The notes: a model not told the origin generated them from the letters alone. Shown: positions 1 to 12,090, counted from the stretch's first letter. The stretch: DNA of 64,000 bases from Lycorma delicatula (GCF_047948215.1 NC_134456.1:57613029-57677028), one strand, 5' to 3'. Numbers and translations: made by a program.

Positions 1-22
1 TTAATCAGGTTGTAGAAGGAGA

Positions 23-1081
23 TTTTAGATAATCGCTTAACCTATAAATTGAGACGTTGTAGTTAACGATTTCACAATTAGGTCACGTGCAATACGCAAA
101 AAAAGCAAAAAATGAAAGTGACGTTTGAGACTCAGTAGCTTTTTTATTTTTTTCTCAAAACACTTCAAATTTAAAAAGTACCCCCGCGCTGGATGCTATA
201 AATTAATTTGTTATTACAAAATAAGCATTTTTCAAAAAAAAACCTAGAAGTGGGCATACAGGGATTTTTGGGTCTTCTTTGGCTAAATTGAAAATGTGAC
301 TTTAAAATGAAAATGAAATAAGACTTTTTTATATGGCAAATGTGACTTTCTTATCAAAATCATTATTTTGATAATTATCTGTTTTGTCATCGCTGTTTCT
401 TGGACAATTTTTCACTAAAAAATTTCAAATACACATCAAATTAATAATTAAACATTCCTTAATCACCCTTCCAAATTTCAGCACTTAATTAATGTTAACT
501 AACTTCAGAGATATGAATTTTGCAATAAACAATACATTACTGCAAATATCTTGGAAACAACACAACCGCTTAAGGTTTTTTAAGCTTAAGTTAAAGATAA
601 AAGCAATACTTTCAGATGTATTTAGTTTTATTTGTATACAATCATTTTTCCCCGAGATATTGTATATTAGAACATTGCAGAATTTTATAAACATTAATAA
701 AAAATAGAAAAATGAGCTGAAAAATAATTTCTTTGATAACGAGATGTCAAACATTGACTCTTCTTTCAATTTAGATAAAATAGACCCAGAAATCCCTATA
801 TGCTCAAAATGAATGGACATTGCCAGTGTTTTAGCAAAATGCTTATTTTGCAATAACAAATTAACTTGCAGCATCCAGCTCGGGGTTACTTTTTGGACAA
901 CGTTAGAGCTAATTTTTCACAAAATTTGAAGTGCTATGATAAAAAAATAAAAAAACGACTGAGTCTCAAATGTCATACTCATATTTTGGTGCTTTTTTCA
1001 CTTTTTGCGTATTACACGTGACCTAACTATCGAATCGTTATCTACAACGTTACACTTTATACTTTAAGCGATTACCTAAAA
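23..1081. mobile_element. Foldback element with long terminal inverted repeats
   Basis: The left end (from about 23, reading TTTTAGATAATCGCTTAA) and the right end (to about 1081, complement TTTTAGGTAATCGCTTAA) are inverted copies. The pairing continues inward through GGTCACGTG(C/T)AATACGCAAAAA, the 'GTTTGAGACTCAGT' block, the 'GCTGGATGC' block and 'GGGTCT...CTAAATTGAAA', so each arm is roughly 260-310 bp with indels. The middle (about 290-770) shows no transposase. The structure fits a non-autonomous foldback or long-TIR MITE-like DNA element. The terminal duplication is unclear and the element may reach slightly further out. Two apparent ORFs inside (485-874 minus, 492-707 plus) look like chance products of the AT-rich arms. 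Confidence 0.75.
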
Positions 1082-3589
1082 CATTTCCTGTGAAGCTTTT
1101 TCTAAAGTGTTTTCTGACCGAGCTATATGCAATTTTTGCCGGTCACTGGCGCCATTCTTTTATTTTTCCCCTCTTTCCCACCTTCCAAAACCTGATTCAT
1201 GTTAGAAACATTAGTTTTCATCGGTTACTCGTCATGCCAAGTTACACAGTGGTACGAATTTTTCCGGAAAATCGCTAGTTTTGCGTCTAATGCTCCTAGC
1301 CTGTAATATTAATTACCTTAAATACCAGAAACCAATATAGTTGAAATTCTAATATTTTAAATTTTTTGGGGAATATTTTTTTTTTGGAAAAATATTTTCC
1401 GTTGGTATTATGTGTATTGAAAAGGCAAAGAAATAATTTACTTTTTGGACGTTTTTATCTATATATAACAGTCTCGCTTTACCTTTGTATCTTCCCAATC
1501 CTTTTATGAATATATTTTTTAAAACTTTAATGACATCAATGTTTCATAAATGAAAGCTATCTTGAAAATTTCTATTTATTATGTAAACGCAGTTCAGATG
1601 TATAAGCGATAACTCGAATGGAGATCGTTGCCCTCACTATTCCTTTAAGAATAATTATCAAAATAAAACTTTAAAAAAAAGCTTATTAGATTAATTATGA
1701 TGAAAAGTCGATAAATAGGTAATAAAAAATTTTTCTCTCGTTTATTTTTATCGAGAAATGATACTCCTACCACTGTATTTCCCCAACCCTCGAAAAATCT
1801 TTTTGAAATTTCATCATCAATACCCAATATGTAGAAGTTATCCAGTTAAATTTTAAATCAACCCCTTTCCTGAGATATTAATGGAAGTAGAGGCCAACAC
1901 AGATGCATATTCACACGCGCTTCCTGCCTGAAGCACATATTTCCTACGGGGTTTTATGACGGATCTTGATGTTTCACGATCCACTGAGTCAGAAAAATAT
2001 ACATACTCGTATATTTCGACGGGACGTTTCTGATATGATTGTAATAATTTCCTCCTATCACAATCTAAAATGAAAGTAATGGAAAGTAACGTCATTATAG
2101 AAACAAATTTTCATGACTGGAAAAAATACGTCTTTTATAATAGAAGATTCAAATATAATAAAAATCCATTCCAAATACGTACAAAAAATTAAATTTGATT
2201 TTTTCTTATAAATATTCAAAGTACCAGGCAGCAAATATTGTAGTAATGTCGCTAGATGTCTGAAAGAAAGGAATTAATAACATAAGCTAATTTCTTATTT
2301 GCTTACGGAAATTTGTAAAATCTTGATTATAAATGTCAGATATAAATACACAATCTCCCTTAACTTCCGGTGTACACAAACTTAATTGGATCGAAATGAA
2401 AGACCAAATAAACAGACACCCCACCTGTAAACAAAGTTATTCTTGGGAACGTCACCTGATGCTAATGATGAAAATGAATGAGTGTCCAACATCTTGACAG
2501 TTTTGACAATACAGCTTGAATGTTTAATATAAACAAGGAGGTAGAAGTCTTCGTCTATCTGTCTTAACGCTATCATCATAATTATCATCACGTTTCTTCC
2601 GCTTTTCACTATTGTCCAGCAGATTAATCTGACTTCCCAGAAATATTTCAAGGTACAATCTGAAACAATGAAACTCACTCTCATTATCTATTGATAAATT
2701 TTATCAAGTCGTATTAACATGAGCCTATTCAATTTCACTAATTTTTTATAATCTTTGTTTGTGCCATAATTTAAATAAATAAATAAACATTAAAAAAAAT
2801 TTCCGTCGATGAATTATTAAACGTTAACAAATATTTTTGATTTCTAAGCGATAATTTAAAAAAAAAAATAGTTACAGTAAATGCTTACTGAAATATATCT
2901 GAAAAAAAAACAACACTCAAAGACCATAAATAAAACGTTACTTAAAAATAAAACGAGATAGCGATTATGATTGTTAAACGACAGTCATCACAAGAAATTG
3001 AGAAAATAACGTATTTACCAAACACCAATAAATAAATAATTTCAATTATTTATTCATTTAAATTTATTAATTATTACGACAATTTCTTCATCATTAATTA
3101 TTATCCATATTTTAGAATTATTTTCAGTATCTACTGATTTTTTTAACATTAGAAATAGCCGTCTTGAATGATTTCTTACTTTACAATGTACATCAACAGT
3201 AATTGCGGATCTGTTGTTTATTAAAAATTTACTTAATTTTTCGAACGTTTCTTCTTAACTATGAAATTGCAATGAAAATTTAAAGTAAAAAATAATTTTA
3301 AAATCTGATAGGCTTAAATTTTAAGGAATTTTTACCTTTTAGCTAAATGGTGTAATATAACAGAGCGATTAGGAATGGTAATTATATTTGAGCTCATTTT
3401 ATCAGGTAATGTAAATAATTATTTGAGTACAGTCGTTTGTTCAAATGATCTCCAATATATCAAAATAATTACAAATAACATTTATCCATCTTTTATAAGT
3501 ATACAAAAAAACTCATAAATAAATTTTAATTAATTATGTATTGTTATAAGAATACATAAATTGTGAAAACATACAAATTTTAATGTATT
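1082..3589. other. AT-rich stretch, no supported gene
   Basis: Mostly low-complexity AT-rich DNA. A minus-strand open frame at 1853-2095 (80 codons) lies in a patch of more balanced composition and ends near a possible donor, but I recognise nothing in it. A 100-codon minus frame at 2382-2684 is likewise unrecognised. An undetected 5' exon of the downstream peptide gene could lie here, because that gene has a splice acceptor at 3760. Confidence 0.5.
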
Positions 3590-3672
3590 CAGGCTGGTTT
3601 GCTTAGTGATTAACTTGCTAGCTTCCAGACCAACTAACTGGTCTCGGGTTCGATTCCCCTCATTTTTTCACC
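3590..3672 (+). repeat. tRNA-like SINE head fragment
   Basis: A 70-bp tRNA-like stretch contains a box-A-like block (CTTAGTGATTAACTTG) and a clear box B (GGGTTCGATTCCC), followed by a T run. The ends do not pair as an acceptor stem, so it is read as a SINE head or tRNA-derived relic and not a working tRNA. It sits about 90 bp upstream of the first coding exon of the peptide gene. It has no recognisable SINE body or tail. Confidence 0.5.
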
Positions 3673-3760
3673 TATTATTTCATTCATCACGTTTTCTGTT
3701 ATCTGCGGCAGCTCGGTGGATATAATTTAATAAAAATAATAAAGATTATATTTGTTTCAG

Positions 3761-3901
3761 ATATGGCAGTAATAGTCGTGGGCTTAGTACTCGCATTCTG
3801 TGCATCATCTCAAAGTGTATTAGCAGCTCCTCCACCAGCAGCTGCACCAAGTACAGTCTTGGATACACCACCAGATCCTTTTCATCACTATCAACCGCCT
3901 G
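3761..3901 (+). CDS. Putative neuropeptide precursor, signal-peptide exon
   Basis: This is the first coding exon seen of a two-exon secreted precursor. A strong acceptor (TATTTGTTTCAG, ending 3760) precedes the ATG at 3763 by two bases, so an upstream non-coding exon is expected. Residues 1-21 (MAVIVVGLVLAFCASSQSVLA) are a textbook signal peptide with cleavage after A21 or A22. A Pro/Ala-rich spacer follows, ending ...FHHYQPP at residue 46. The donor G|GTAAAA at 3901/3902 leaves one base of codon 47; the acceptor at 12276 supplies the other two, giving Asp. Without splicing the frame runs into AT-rich intron DNA and stops at 3946-3948. The phase match and signal peptide make this the best-supported gene start in the window. 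It should be read with the exon at 12277-12629. Confidence 0.75.
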
Positions 3902-4045
3902 GTAAAATAACAATAAAATTAATTACTTTAGACATTAACCGAGTATGAAAATATTTCATAAAATTATTTTAGCAAATTTTTTTTATTAAAAAAAACTCAG
4001 GTTATCACCTTTTATTTAATAGTACTCCAATTTAATTAAAGATAA

Positions 4046-4203
4046 CGGCCGATCTCCGTGGCGGAATGGTAGCATCTCGGCCTTTCATCCGGAGGTCCCG
4101 GATTCGAATCCCGGTTAGACTGGAATTTTTACACGTTACAAAAATTGTCATTCATTCATCCTCTAAAGCAATACCTAACAGTGGTCCCGGAGGTAAAACA
4201 AAT
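4046..4203 (+). repeat. tRNA-derived SINE (short family)
   Basis: The copy starts CGGCCGATCTCCGTGG. Box A is TGGCGGAATGG and box B is GATTCGAATCC. The tail reads TCATCCTCTAAAGCAATACC ... GGTCCCGGAGGTAAAAC. A second copy at 30333-30495 matches head and tail over its whole length, which defines the family. No clear target-site duplication is visible for this copy. Confidence 0.8.
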
Positions 4204-4363
4204 GTTTAAATAATGAATAATTTATAAGTGTATTTTTAACATATTTAACGCATGAAATGAACCGTACTGATAAAAGTTCGGTTAATTAAAATTTAATAAA
4301 ATTCATAAATAAATACTATTGATCATTTTGCCACAGGAAAATATTAATATATGTTAAAACTAT

Positions 4364-4482
4364 CTTTTTTCAACTAATAAATATCCACACCGATCATATT
4401 CTTACGTAAAAATACATTAACTAACTTTTTTTCAACTAATCAATATCCACACCGATCATATTCTTATGTAAAAATACATTTT
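4364..4482. repeat. 61-bp tandem duplication
   Basis: Two near-identical units begin CTTTTTTCAACTAATAAATA and contain CCACACCGATCATATTCTTA. The second unit starts at 4425 and differs by a few bases. It lies in the intron of the peptide gene between a SINE and a LINE. Confidence 0.8.
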
Positions 4483-4683
4483 TATACTGCTTTCCATGCT
4501 CCAGCTATTGTTAATTATTTTTTATTGGTTTTTAATTGAAACCTTGAAAACATTTCTTTATGGTGCTACTCTCCTCCCCACTCTATTAGTGAAAGAGACG
4601 TAGTTTGCCAATGATTGTGTTGTTTCTTCCCTAAAAGTAGTTTTCTAACGCCATCTCTAGGTTTATTTACTAGATCTGATCGA

Positions 4684-6730
4684 GATAAGTCTATTTGTTA
4701 GTATGAATAAAATTTGCAACGCGCTCATTGCCTGAAATTCCAATATTGCTGGGGATCCAGCAGAAGCTAACAATTGTGTTACGCTGTGTCATCTCATAAA
4801 TGATAGAGTGAATCTCACAGATAACAGGGTTTCTAGAGTACATGTTACTAATCGCCTGCAAGACACTCATGGAATCTGAACACATAACTACCTATTGATA
4901 TAATGGGCTAATTATATATTTAAGCCCTTATTAATAGCATACAGCTCCGCGATGAAACCCCTGATTCAGGGAAGGCTAAACATGTATGTTTTATTGCCAA
5001 CCACAAAAGTACGACCAACAAAATTTTCGTGTTTAGAGCCATCTGAAAAAACTATAGCATCAGGATTCATGCAATTAGAATATAATTTTTTTCTTGCAAG
5101 ATAACGGGATTCGTGTACTTTTTATGATTTCGACCAAAACTATAGCAATAATTTACGAGAGAAGGTCGCCAAGGAGGGTAAAACATTGAGTAACAGGAAG
5201 AACTGGAGGTAACTGTGTATTTGGAGATAAAAAAAGGCGCTGAGCTCTGAGTGGGGCAGTCGATCTCAGCTGTTCTGATACCGACTGAAATGCGGGTTTA
5301 AGAACATCCCCTCAAAGGTCGGATGGTTTAGTTGCGCAATAATGCCAACTACATAGAAGCAGGTCATTTGTTTCCGTCTGTACCAAAGTAATGGCTCTCC
5401 ACTGTCTACCAGTAAACTTACCACAGGACTTGAATGAAACGCACCTGTACAAAACGGATAAATGAATGATGACAACTGCGTCAAGTATTTTTCAGATAGG
5501 TGGCCCGAGCGGACGAATAAGCCATGCAGCTGTAGTTCAAGTGGGAACAGACCAGAGCTTAGTAAAAGTCCAAGATGCATACTCGACCAACTCCTCACCG
5601 AGTATTAGATAGAACTATCAGCATATCTACCATTTTTAAACATTTTACCTTTAGCTCCTTTAAATGTGTTACTCACGTCAGTAGAGTAGAATAAAGTAAA
5701 GTAGTTTGTCGAACCTCTAACCTAAAAATGTAACCCGCATGGGTTACATGGTTCAACTGGTTCACAATGTAAAAACAGTTCAGGATGAATATGTTCTCTC
5801 AACCGGGAAAAGCAAATGCATTTCGTTTTCTCCAGGGAAAACGTGAATCCACATTTACTTCCCGAAATGTTTACTTTACATCACTAAACAGGTTATTATG
5901 TTTTGCAGCAGTCTCTCGCCAGTAGCTAAAGTTTTAGATGCGACGTAAATTGAAAAATCATTTACAAGTAACGAACACATAACGGTTTTTCTCACGCAGT
6001 TTTTTTATAGTATTTATGGCTACAGCGAACAAGGTAACACTAAGGACATTTCCCACTGGTATTCCGTTTTATAGTGTAAAATTTTTGGATACCGTCGTTC
6101 CAACTCGAACTCCAAAGGACCAACTGCTAAGGAAAGCCCTGATAATTGCAAGGAGATTGCCTTGTATACCCTTCATGTAGAGTATTTAGGATTCCTTTCC
6201 TCCAAACAGTGTCGTACGCTTTTCTCATATGGAAAAATACCGCAACGAGGCGTTGGCAAAGTAGGAAAAAGATTTACATGACAGATTCCAGGCCTACTTC
6301 ATGATTGATAGACCAACTATGTTGGCGAAAACCACATAGTTTGGCGCTAATTTCTGTCAAGGTACCACAATAGACGACGGTTCACCATTCATTCCTTCAC
6401 CTTGCAGGGTACTGTCAAGGGGATAGGACGATAACTTGAAGGGCACGATTTACCTTTACCAGGTTTCAGAATGAGAATTACCAATGCTTCTGACCAAGAA
6501 ACTGGAAAAACCTGGTCAGAGAATATTGCATTATAGATAAACAAAGAATACCGTAATTCAGTATCTGGTAGATAAGATAACATACTGAACCTGATATTAT
6601 CAATTAATTCCGGTGGAGTGTCATGGGAGCTATTCAAGGCATACCTTAGCTCATCAAAAGAGAGGTGTTTATTCATTACGCGAGTCTTCAATAACAAACG
6701 GCACTTTCTAACTGTAAATTATATCTCAAC
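4684..6730 (-). pseudogene. I-like LINE ORF2 relic (RT and RNase H)
   Basis: Broken reverse-transcriptase/RNase H protein of a non-LTR retrotransposon. Reading the minus strand from 6730 down: an RT N-terminal part (6389-6697) with FPVSWSEALVILILKPGKG and SSYRPIPLT; then, across several frames, GIQGNLLAIIRAFLSSWSF, FTL*NGIPVGNVLSVTLFA (the GxPQGS region, with P-V instead of P-Q) and CKSFSYFANASLRYF. The thumb-to-connection region is at 5266-5598 (LQLHGLFVRSGHLSEKYLTQ), and the RNase H domain at 4691-4885 has SDSMSVLQAI and CWIPSNIGISGNE. An RNase H after RT points to the I clade. Stops and frameshifts are frequent and the active-site 'FxDD' block is not readable, so it is dead. It lies antisense inside the peptide gene's intron. 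Confidence 0.8.
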
Positions 6731-6769
6731 TCAAGACAATATGAGAGTGTGAACAAAACCAGGATTCCT

Positions 6770-7490
6770 TATGTTGACGGCTTTTTTGTATGTCTGACGA
6801 ACCACAGGAAAGGGCACTTTCTGTTCAGTAAGAACCCTTCTTAATATACCTGTGCTTCCTTATAAACGGGACATTCTAGAGATCTTGTCGAATGTGAACC
6901 CTTAGATTTAATACACTTTTCAATGACACTTTAATTCACTTTTGATGACAGCGCAGTGAATGCGCTGTCATCATGACCCTTACAGCTGCCACACGCACAA
7001 ATTTTCTCCTTTGTGCAACCAATTTTTTTGTGACCAAAACTCTGACATTGAATGCAGCGCCTCGGGTTTGGTATATATGGTTGCATACGAACAGAGAGCT
7101 AGCCAATTCTTATTCGCTCAGGAACAGATGCAGTAGATGAGGTTAAAATAAGAGAGGACGTTGGCACATCAACACCATTCTCCTTCCTAATAATCCTCTG
7201 CACAGAAGTAACTGACTACAATGATAGCTCCTGAGATCTCTGGTAATTCATTACCAGCTAAGCCACAGTAAAAGATTACTTTCTTGCTGAAATTTAGCGT
7301 ATGTGGCTCCATTATCACTTCATCCATCGCTATGTACCTAAGTTCTAGGAGCTTTCGATTCTGTTCATCATTATTCACCTCAATCAACAAAGCCCCACTT
7401 TTAAGCTTTTTAACTGATTTCGGTGAGCCACAAGCTGCTACTACACACTTATTTATCAAAAAGAAAGAAACCTTAGAAAATAATTTATCT
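6770..7490 (-). pseudogene. I-like LINE ORF1 (gag-like) relic with CCHC knuckles
   Basis: The minus strand carries a gag-like nucleic-acid-binding protein in pieces. The 5' part at 7187-7459 reads GSPKSVKKLKSGALLIEV and EPHTLNFSKKVI, which resembles the conserved ORF1 domain of I-clade LINEs. Downstream in other frames come zinc-knuckle blocks: CIQCQSFGHKKIGC around 7020-7060, CGSCKGHDDSA near 6955-6990 and SKGSHSTRSLECPVYKE near 6850-6880. The coding trace then passes almost directly into RT sequence, without the endonuclease domain expected at the start of ORF2. Inferred non-functional. Confidence 0.7.
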
Positions 7491-8215
7491 TCTTTGTTAC
7501 ATTTCCCTATAAGAAATCTTACATTAGATAACTTTTTTTTTTTTTTTTTTTAGATAAAAAAATCATTAGATAACTTAGCACACTTTTACATTACTTGTCT
7601 CTGTCGCCCGACGCATCTTCGGCTGATAACGTCGGTCAAAGTCTTTTCAAACCTCCGTTTTTGTTGGTTTTTCCTAGTAGACCAACAACCACTGAAAGAT
7701 TATTTAGAACTGAAATTCGGTTCCCACGAGTACCGGCGATTTAACGGACCACTCCAGCAGAGTGCACACGTACGTACTGAAGTAGGGTTTCATATACGGG
7801 TTCACCCTGGTACCCAGAGAACAACGTTTGAGACTCACTACGTAGAACCATCCACACATCGGCACGATAGTTTCCACCTTGGGTTACTGTTGCGTTTCGT
7901 AAGGTCTCGCAACACCACAGAGAGTAAGTGTAAGAAGAAACTGTGTATGATGTGTTACTGTGTAAGGGATTTTTTTTTCTCCCCCGGGCCGTATCCTGCA
8001 GTTAAGTATTACTGTGTAAGGGTTTATGTTATAAAATGCGTACTATTCTTGGTTAGTATAAATGTAAAATGTAAAGAGTTCAGCAGATCGGTGTGTAGTA
8101 GGAAGAAAGGATGCATAGGCTAGGGTTGTGGGGACACCAACCCCCAGTCTTAAAGAGTAAGACTCCCCGTCGGGACTTATAATCTCGCCGGCAGAACCTC
8201 ACCTTAAATATCGCT
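7491..8215 (-). mobile_element. 5' part of the I-like LINE
   Basis: This GC-richer stretch continues the element upstream of its gag-like frame. On the minus strand it begins near AAGGTGAGGTTCTGCCGGCG, a composition break against the AT-rich flank, which I take as the approximate 5' end. It has no recognisable protein domain and is assigned by continuity and composition only. A 13-bp direct repeat flanking a poly-T tract (7522-7576) interrupts it. Confidence 0.5.
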
Positions 8216-8309
8216 CATTGTTTCATCCCTAATTTCAGCACTTAGTTGGAGTGTCATGGTCCCATGACAAGTTATTTTAAGCGTTATTTGAAACATTTAA
8301 TTTCAATAT

Positions 8310-8640
8310 TCATGTCAGGTTTTGTACTTCGAAAGTCGTTTTTGATATCAGTAATTTCCTGGCCATATTTCGATCACATACCAGCATCTTTAAATGCAAC
8401 CTTTTCTTCCGAGACAAGCTATTATTTTGTCTACTATTTAATCCACCATTAATTACCACTATTACATTTCGGTCGGCTACATAATTTTTTTTATCCTCAA
8501 GGTTGCTCAACCGGGTACAAGTCTGGGTAATATGCAGTCAATAAAACTACAGAACAGCCGTGTTCTTGTATAATGCATCGGGGAAATAATTTAGACTGAA
8601 TTTGAAGCTTGTATCAACCGAAGTAACTCTGCCTTAGACT
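8310..8640 (-). pseudogene. DDE-superfamily (IS630/Tc1-like) transposase relic
   Basis: On the minus strand around 8500-8580 a frame reads QEHGCSVVLLTAYYPDLYPV followed by EQP. This corresponds to the 'GHxVxRLPPYHPDLNPIE' block around the third catalytic acidic residue of this transposase group; a KNYVADRNV block follows, like 'KxYVAxRNV' in relatives. Only the C-terminal third is traceable. Substitutions in the normally invariant PPYHP stretch and stops show that it is dead. Identification is by eye and moderate. Confidence 0.45.
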
Positions 8641-9997
8641 AATTATTTGAAGGAACTATTTTTTTTTTTAGCCATTCCTATATTTCTACTTCACGATTTT
8701 TCACAGCTGGAATATTCACTTTGACACCACGGTATGTTGTCAAGCACTAGTACACTATCTGGTTGAAATTTTTAATTAGTTTTTCTGTAAGTCCATTTTT
8801 TTTTAAGTTCCGTTAATTCATATTTAATGTAAAACAAAACATCATTGTTTTGTTTCATAAGCTCCCAGTCTGCTTTTAACTAACAGGACCATAATTCAAC
8901 TGGTACTTAATACGTAATAAATAAAATTTTTATCAGCGATTCGTATAATATGGGAATGAATTCGTATAATATGGGATAATCATCTACAATGTAAGTCAAT
9001 ATGAATGACTGGTACAAAATTAATTTTAAATGAATCTATAAATAATAAGCTAATGTCATCATTGAAACAATTAGCATATTAACAATTTATTTATAACAAT
9101 TTATATTTAGTAGTGTAAAACGATTCTTTTTAAATCTATGCTATTCTGCCCCTTCCACATAAAGTTTCCAATCTCATAGTTGTTAACTTATAACGCGAAA
9201 CCTGTAGCTTTCTTTGTTCAATAATTGGTTAATATTCTTTCAAATTCTATTATTTTCTTCTTTTTTCTGGCGCGCCACAATGCTTGGCTGTTTACGGAAA
9301 GATAAATTACCACTATTTTGGCTTTATTTACCTTTAGTTTATACTTCTAGGATTAATTCAAATAATGGCTATTATACTTAGGCTAGTAAATTAATATAAT
9401 AATAATTATTTTTATTATTATAAACACTGCAATACAATTATAAGACTTGTTTTTATTGTTATATTAAAATTAATGTATTTGTGCATACATATGAGTATAG
9501 GAGTGTAAATTGTAATTTAAAGTGTCCTTTAAGTTTTAATTAAATTGTAATAAAGGAAATATATAAAATATTTTTCTTTGACTTTACTTCGTATACTACT
9601 TTAAAGGTTTTTGACTTTATTTTATCTAATGACGAAAACTGACTGCCTACTCATTTTTGGGAGTAGAAGAGATAATATTTGTTAAATATGTTTTCTATCA
9701 ATTTCATACGTTGTACACATATTTTGAGAAAGCAATCGTAGGAATCGGAATATGTAACCTACAGTTTATTGACTCATTTTAATAAAAAAAAAGGTAAATT
9801 TATTTCCGTTTTAGCTTAATTAATATTTTCTTTTATCTTTTTTAATTTCCATGAAAGGAAAAAAGTCAATAATATCCTACATTGCTGTATCAACCTGTTA
9901 CACCACCTTTGGGTGACGTCATGTATTCTTCTATTAAATAAAATATTAAGTGTATTTTTAATTTAATTTTTTTGTAATTAGATATTTTTCTTATTGC

Positions 9998-10041
<44 letters not shown>

Positions 10042-12030
10042 GGGTATGTATTTATAAAACCTTTGGTAATTAAGAAATAGATTTTTCTCTTATTTTTATT
10101 AGGAAATGTTACAACTTATACTACTATAATTTTGTATTTACTATAACAAATTTTGTGTTATATTGGTTATAATATTTGTAAAACCGTATCTTTAAAGGTT
10201 AGAAATTCCATTGAAGTTGTGTAGCAAATTAATATTTTTTTAATTACTTTTTCAATAAGACAAAGACTGAAAACTTAAAACTAAGAAACCAACTAACTTA
10301 AACTAAGACTAATACTTAAAACTAAAATTTATAATTTTTAATTTCTTCATTTTTTCCAGCAACAGTTTCATTACTTAGTAATTGAATTTAAAGAAAAATT
10401 TTAAAGATTTTAATTTTTTTAAAGAAATAGTTTCAAGTTCTTTCTCGATCTTTATTATTATAAATAAAGTCACTATTAAATTTTGCAAAATGTTGTTTTC
10501 CAAAAAAAAAACCTATTAGCCATAACGATGGTATGTTCTGTCTCATTTCTGCTAAATATCTAAAAGTACATAACCTATATCTGGAAAAACAAACATTAAA
10601 TGCAATGTAAAACGAAAATATGTAAAAGATAATTAATTGGAGACCGAAAACTAAAGTTTACAAAAAGTATTGTAAATAATCAATTTTAACCTCTAGTTAT
10701 GGAATTTATTTTGTAAATACTGCTGGTTATTTTTAACATAAATCCTGTAATTTAAAATATATTTCATTATAAAACAACAATTCAAAGCAATAATCTAAAT
10801 AAAATGAAGTTATAACTAAAATATGATTATTAAATAGCCACCACATTATAGTAACTTTTTTTTTTTAAATCTCTCCGATCTTTATTTCCGTTTTCTCAGA
10901 TATTTTATTTCATGTTGATTTTGTTGATTATTTGTTATGAAATCTTAGTTTTTATTGTTGTTTTATAATATCATATTTCAGCTCTTCATCTTGCCGTAAG
11001 ATAATTATTATTATTTTATTTTCATATTTCTTATTATCTTCTCAGTTGTTTATTGTTATATGAGTATATTTTTACAATTAATCTAATCCCTTTTCTTTTC
11101 TCCATTAAGTCTATTTTTTTCTTTTTATTGTTATAAGCTTTGAAAAATTCAAATTTGTTATTTTTTTCACTTACTTTATTATTTTTTACTATTAATAAAT
11201 GTATTCAAACGATAATAATGTATAATTTTTGCGTGAAAATTATTTTCAGGGATATATTAAAAATATTGTATAATCGTAAGTATTTCAATTAAAATTTTAA
11301 TTTCAAAATAAAATACTGCTATGAATAATTCGGTTGAAAACTATATTTAAAAAAATGAGTAACAAAGAATGAATATTTAATCATTTTTTATTAAAATTTA
11401 ATTTAAACTGAATTAATTTTATTCAGACAAAGGAATAACTTCTGAAAATTTAATACTGCGTTTTTAAAGTAAAAATTCTTTTTTGTTTATTAATATTAAA
11501 AATTTAAGCGGATTTTTTTTTATTTTTGAGCTTTATACACTTAAAAGGGCAATTGTAGAAATAAATTACGCACTGTGTAAAACGAATATACGAAAGAAAA
11601 ACAAATATTGAATGAACATTTTTCACAGTAAGATATTTTCTTTGAAATATTTGCTTTCAAAAAATCTTTACGTAAGATACCCACAACATTCACATAAACA
11701 AGTGAGGAAATTTGTCTTCACTGGTGAGGAAATATTGAATAAATAATAAATTTGTTTTCGTTTTTCCATATTTACCTTTTAAATTTAAAGTAAATAAATA
11801 TTTATGAGTTGTAAAACGTAACAGTATTTAAGTAGATTGATTGTTATTAATTTTATTTAATGTTCTTTTTTTCACATTTCTTGAACCACTCAAATTAATT
11901 AATTTGTAAAATGAAAATTTTCCGATATCAAAACTTACATATAAGTACACTTAATCGCCCATTTTTTAAATTTTTATCTCCTGTTATTAGTAAATGGACG
12001 GTAAATAATGGTCGGTAGTAACAGTATCAA
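8641..12030. other. AT-rich intronic DNA with ATT microsatellite
   Basis: No coding signal was found. The stretch includes a (TAT)n array at about 9999-10041 and long A/T runs. I see no RNA gene. Confidence 0.6.
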
Positions 12031-12090
12031 TATTGTCCAATATTCGTTGTCTTATTGTCCAATATTCGTTGTCTTATAAGACAACGAATA
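12031..12090. repeat. 22-bp tandem repeat ending in a 28-bp palindrome
   Basis: TATTGTCCAATATTCGTTGT plus CT occurs twice in tandem (12031-12052 and 12053-12074). The second copy runs into its own complement, giving a perfect palindrome at 12063-12090 centred between 12076 and 12077 (half-site TATTCGTTGTCTTA). It lies 187 bp before the exon 2 acceptor. Confidence 0.9.

Noticed and set aside
485..874. 129-codon minus ORF and an overlapping plus ORF
   Set aside because: Lies within the first foldback element; composition follows AT-rich DNA and no known domain is present.
2382..2684. 100-codon minus ORF
   Set aside because: No recognisable domain, no splice or promoter context; length is possible by chance in this window.
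3590..3672. Functional tRNA gene
   Set aside because: Has A and B boxes but no matching acceptor stem; read as a SINE head.
4046..4203. Functional tRNA gene
   Set aside because: Same head and tail recur at 30.3 kb with target duplication, so it is a SINE.
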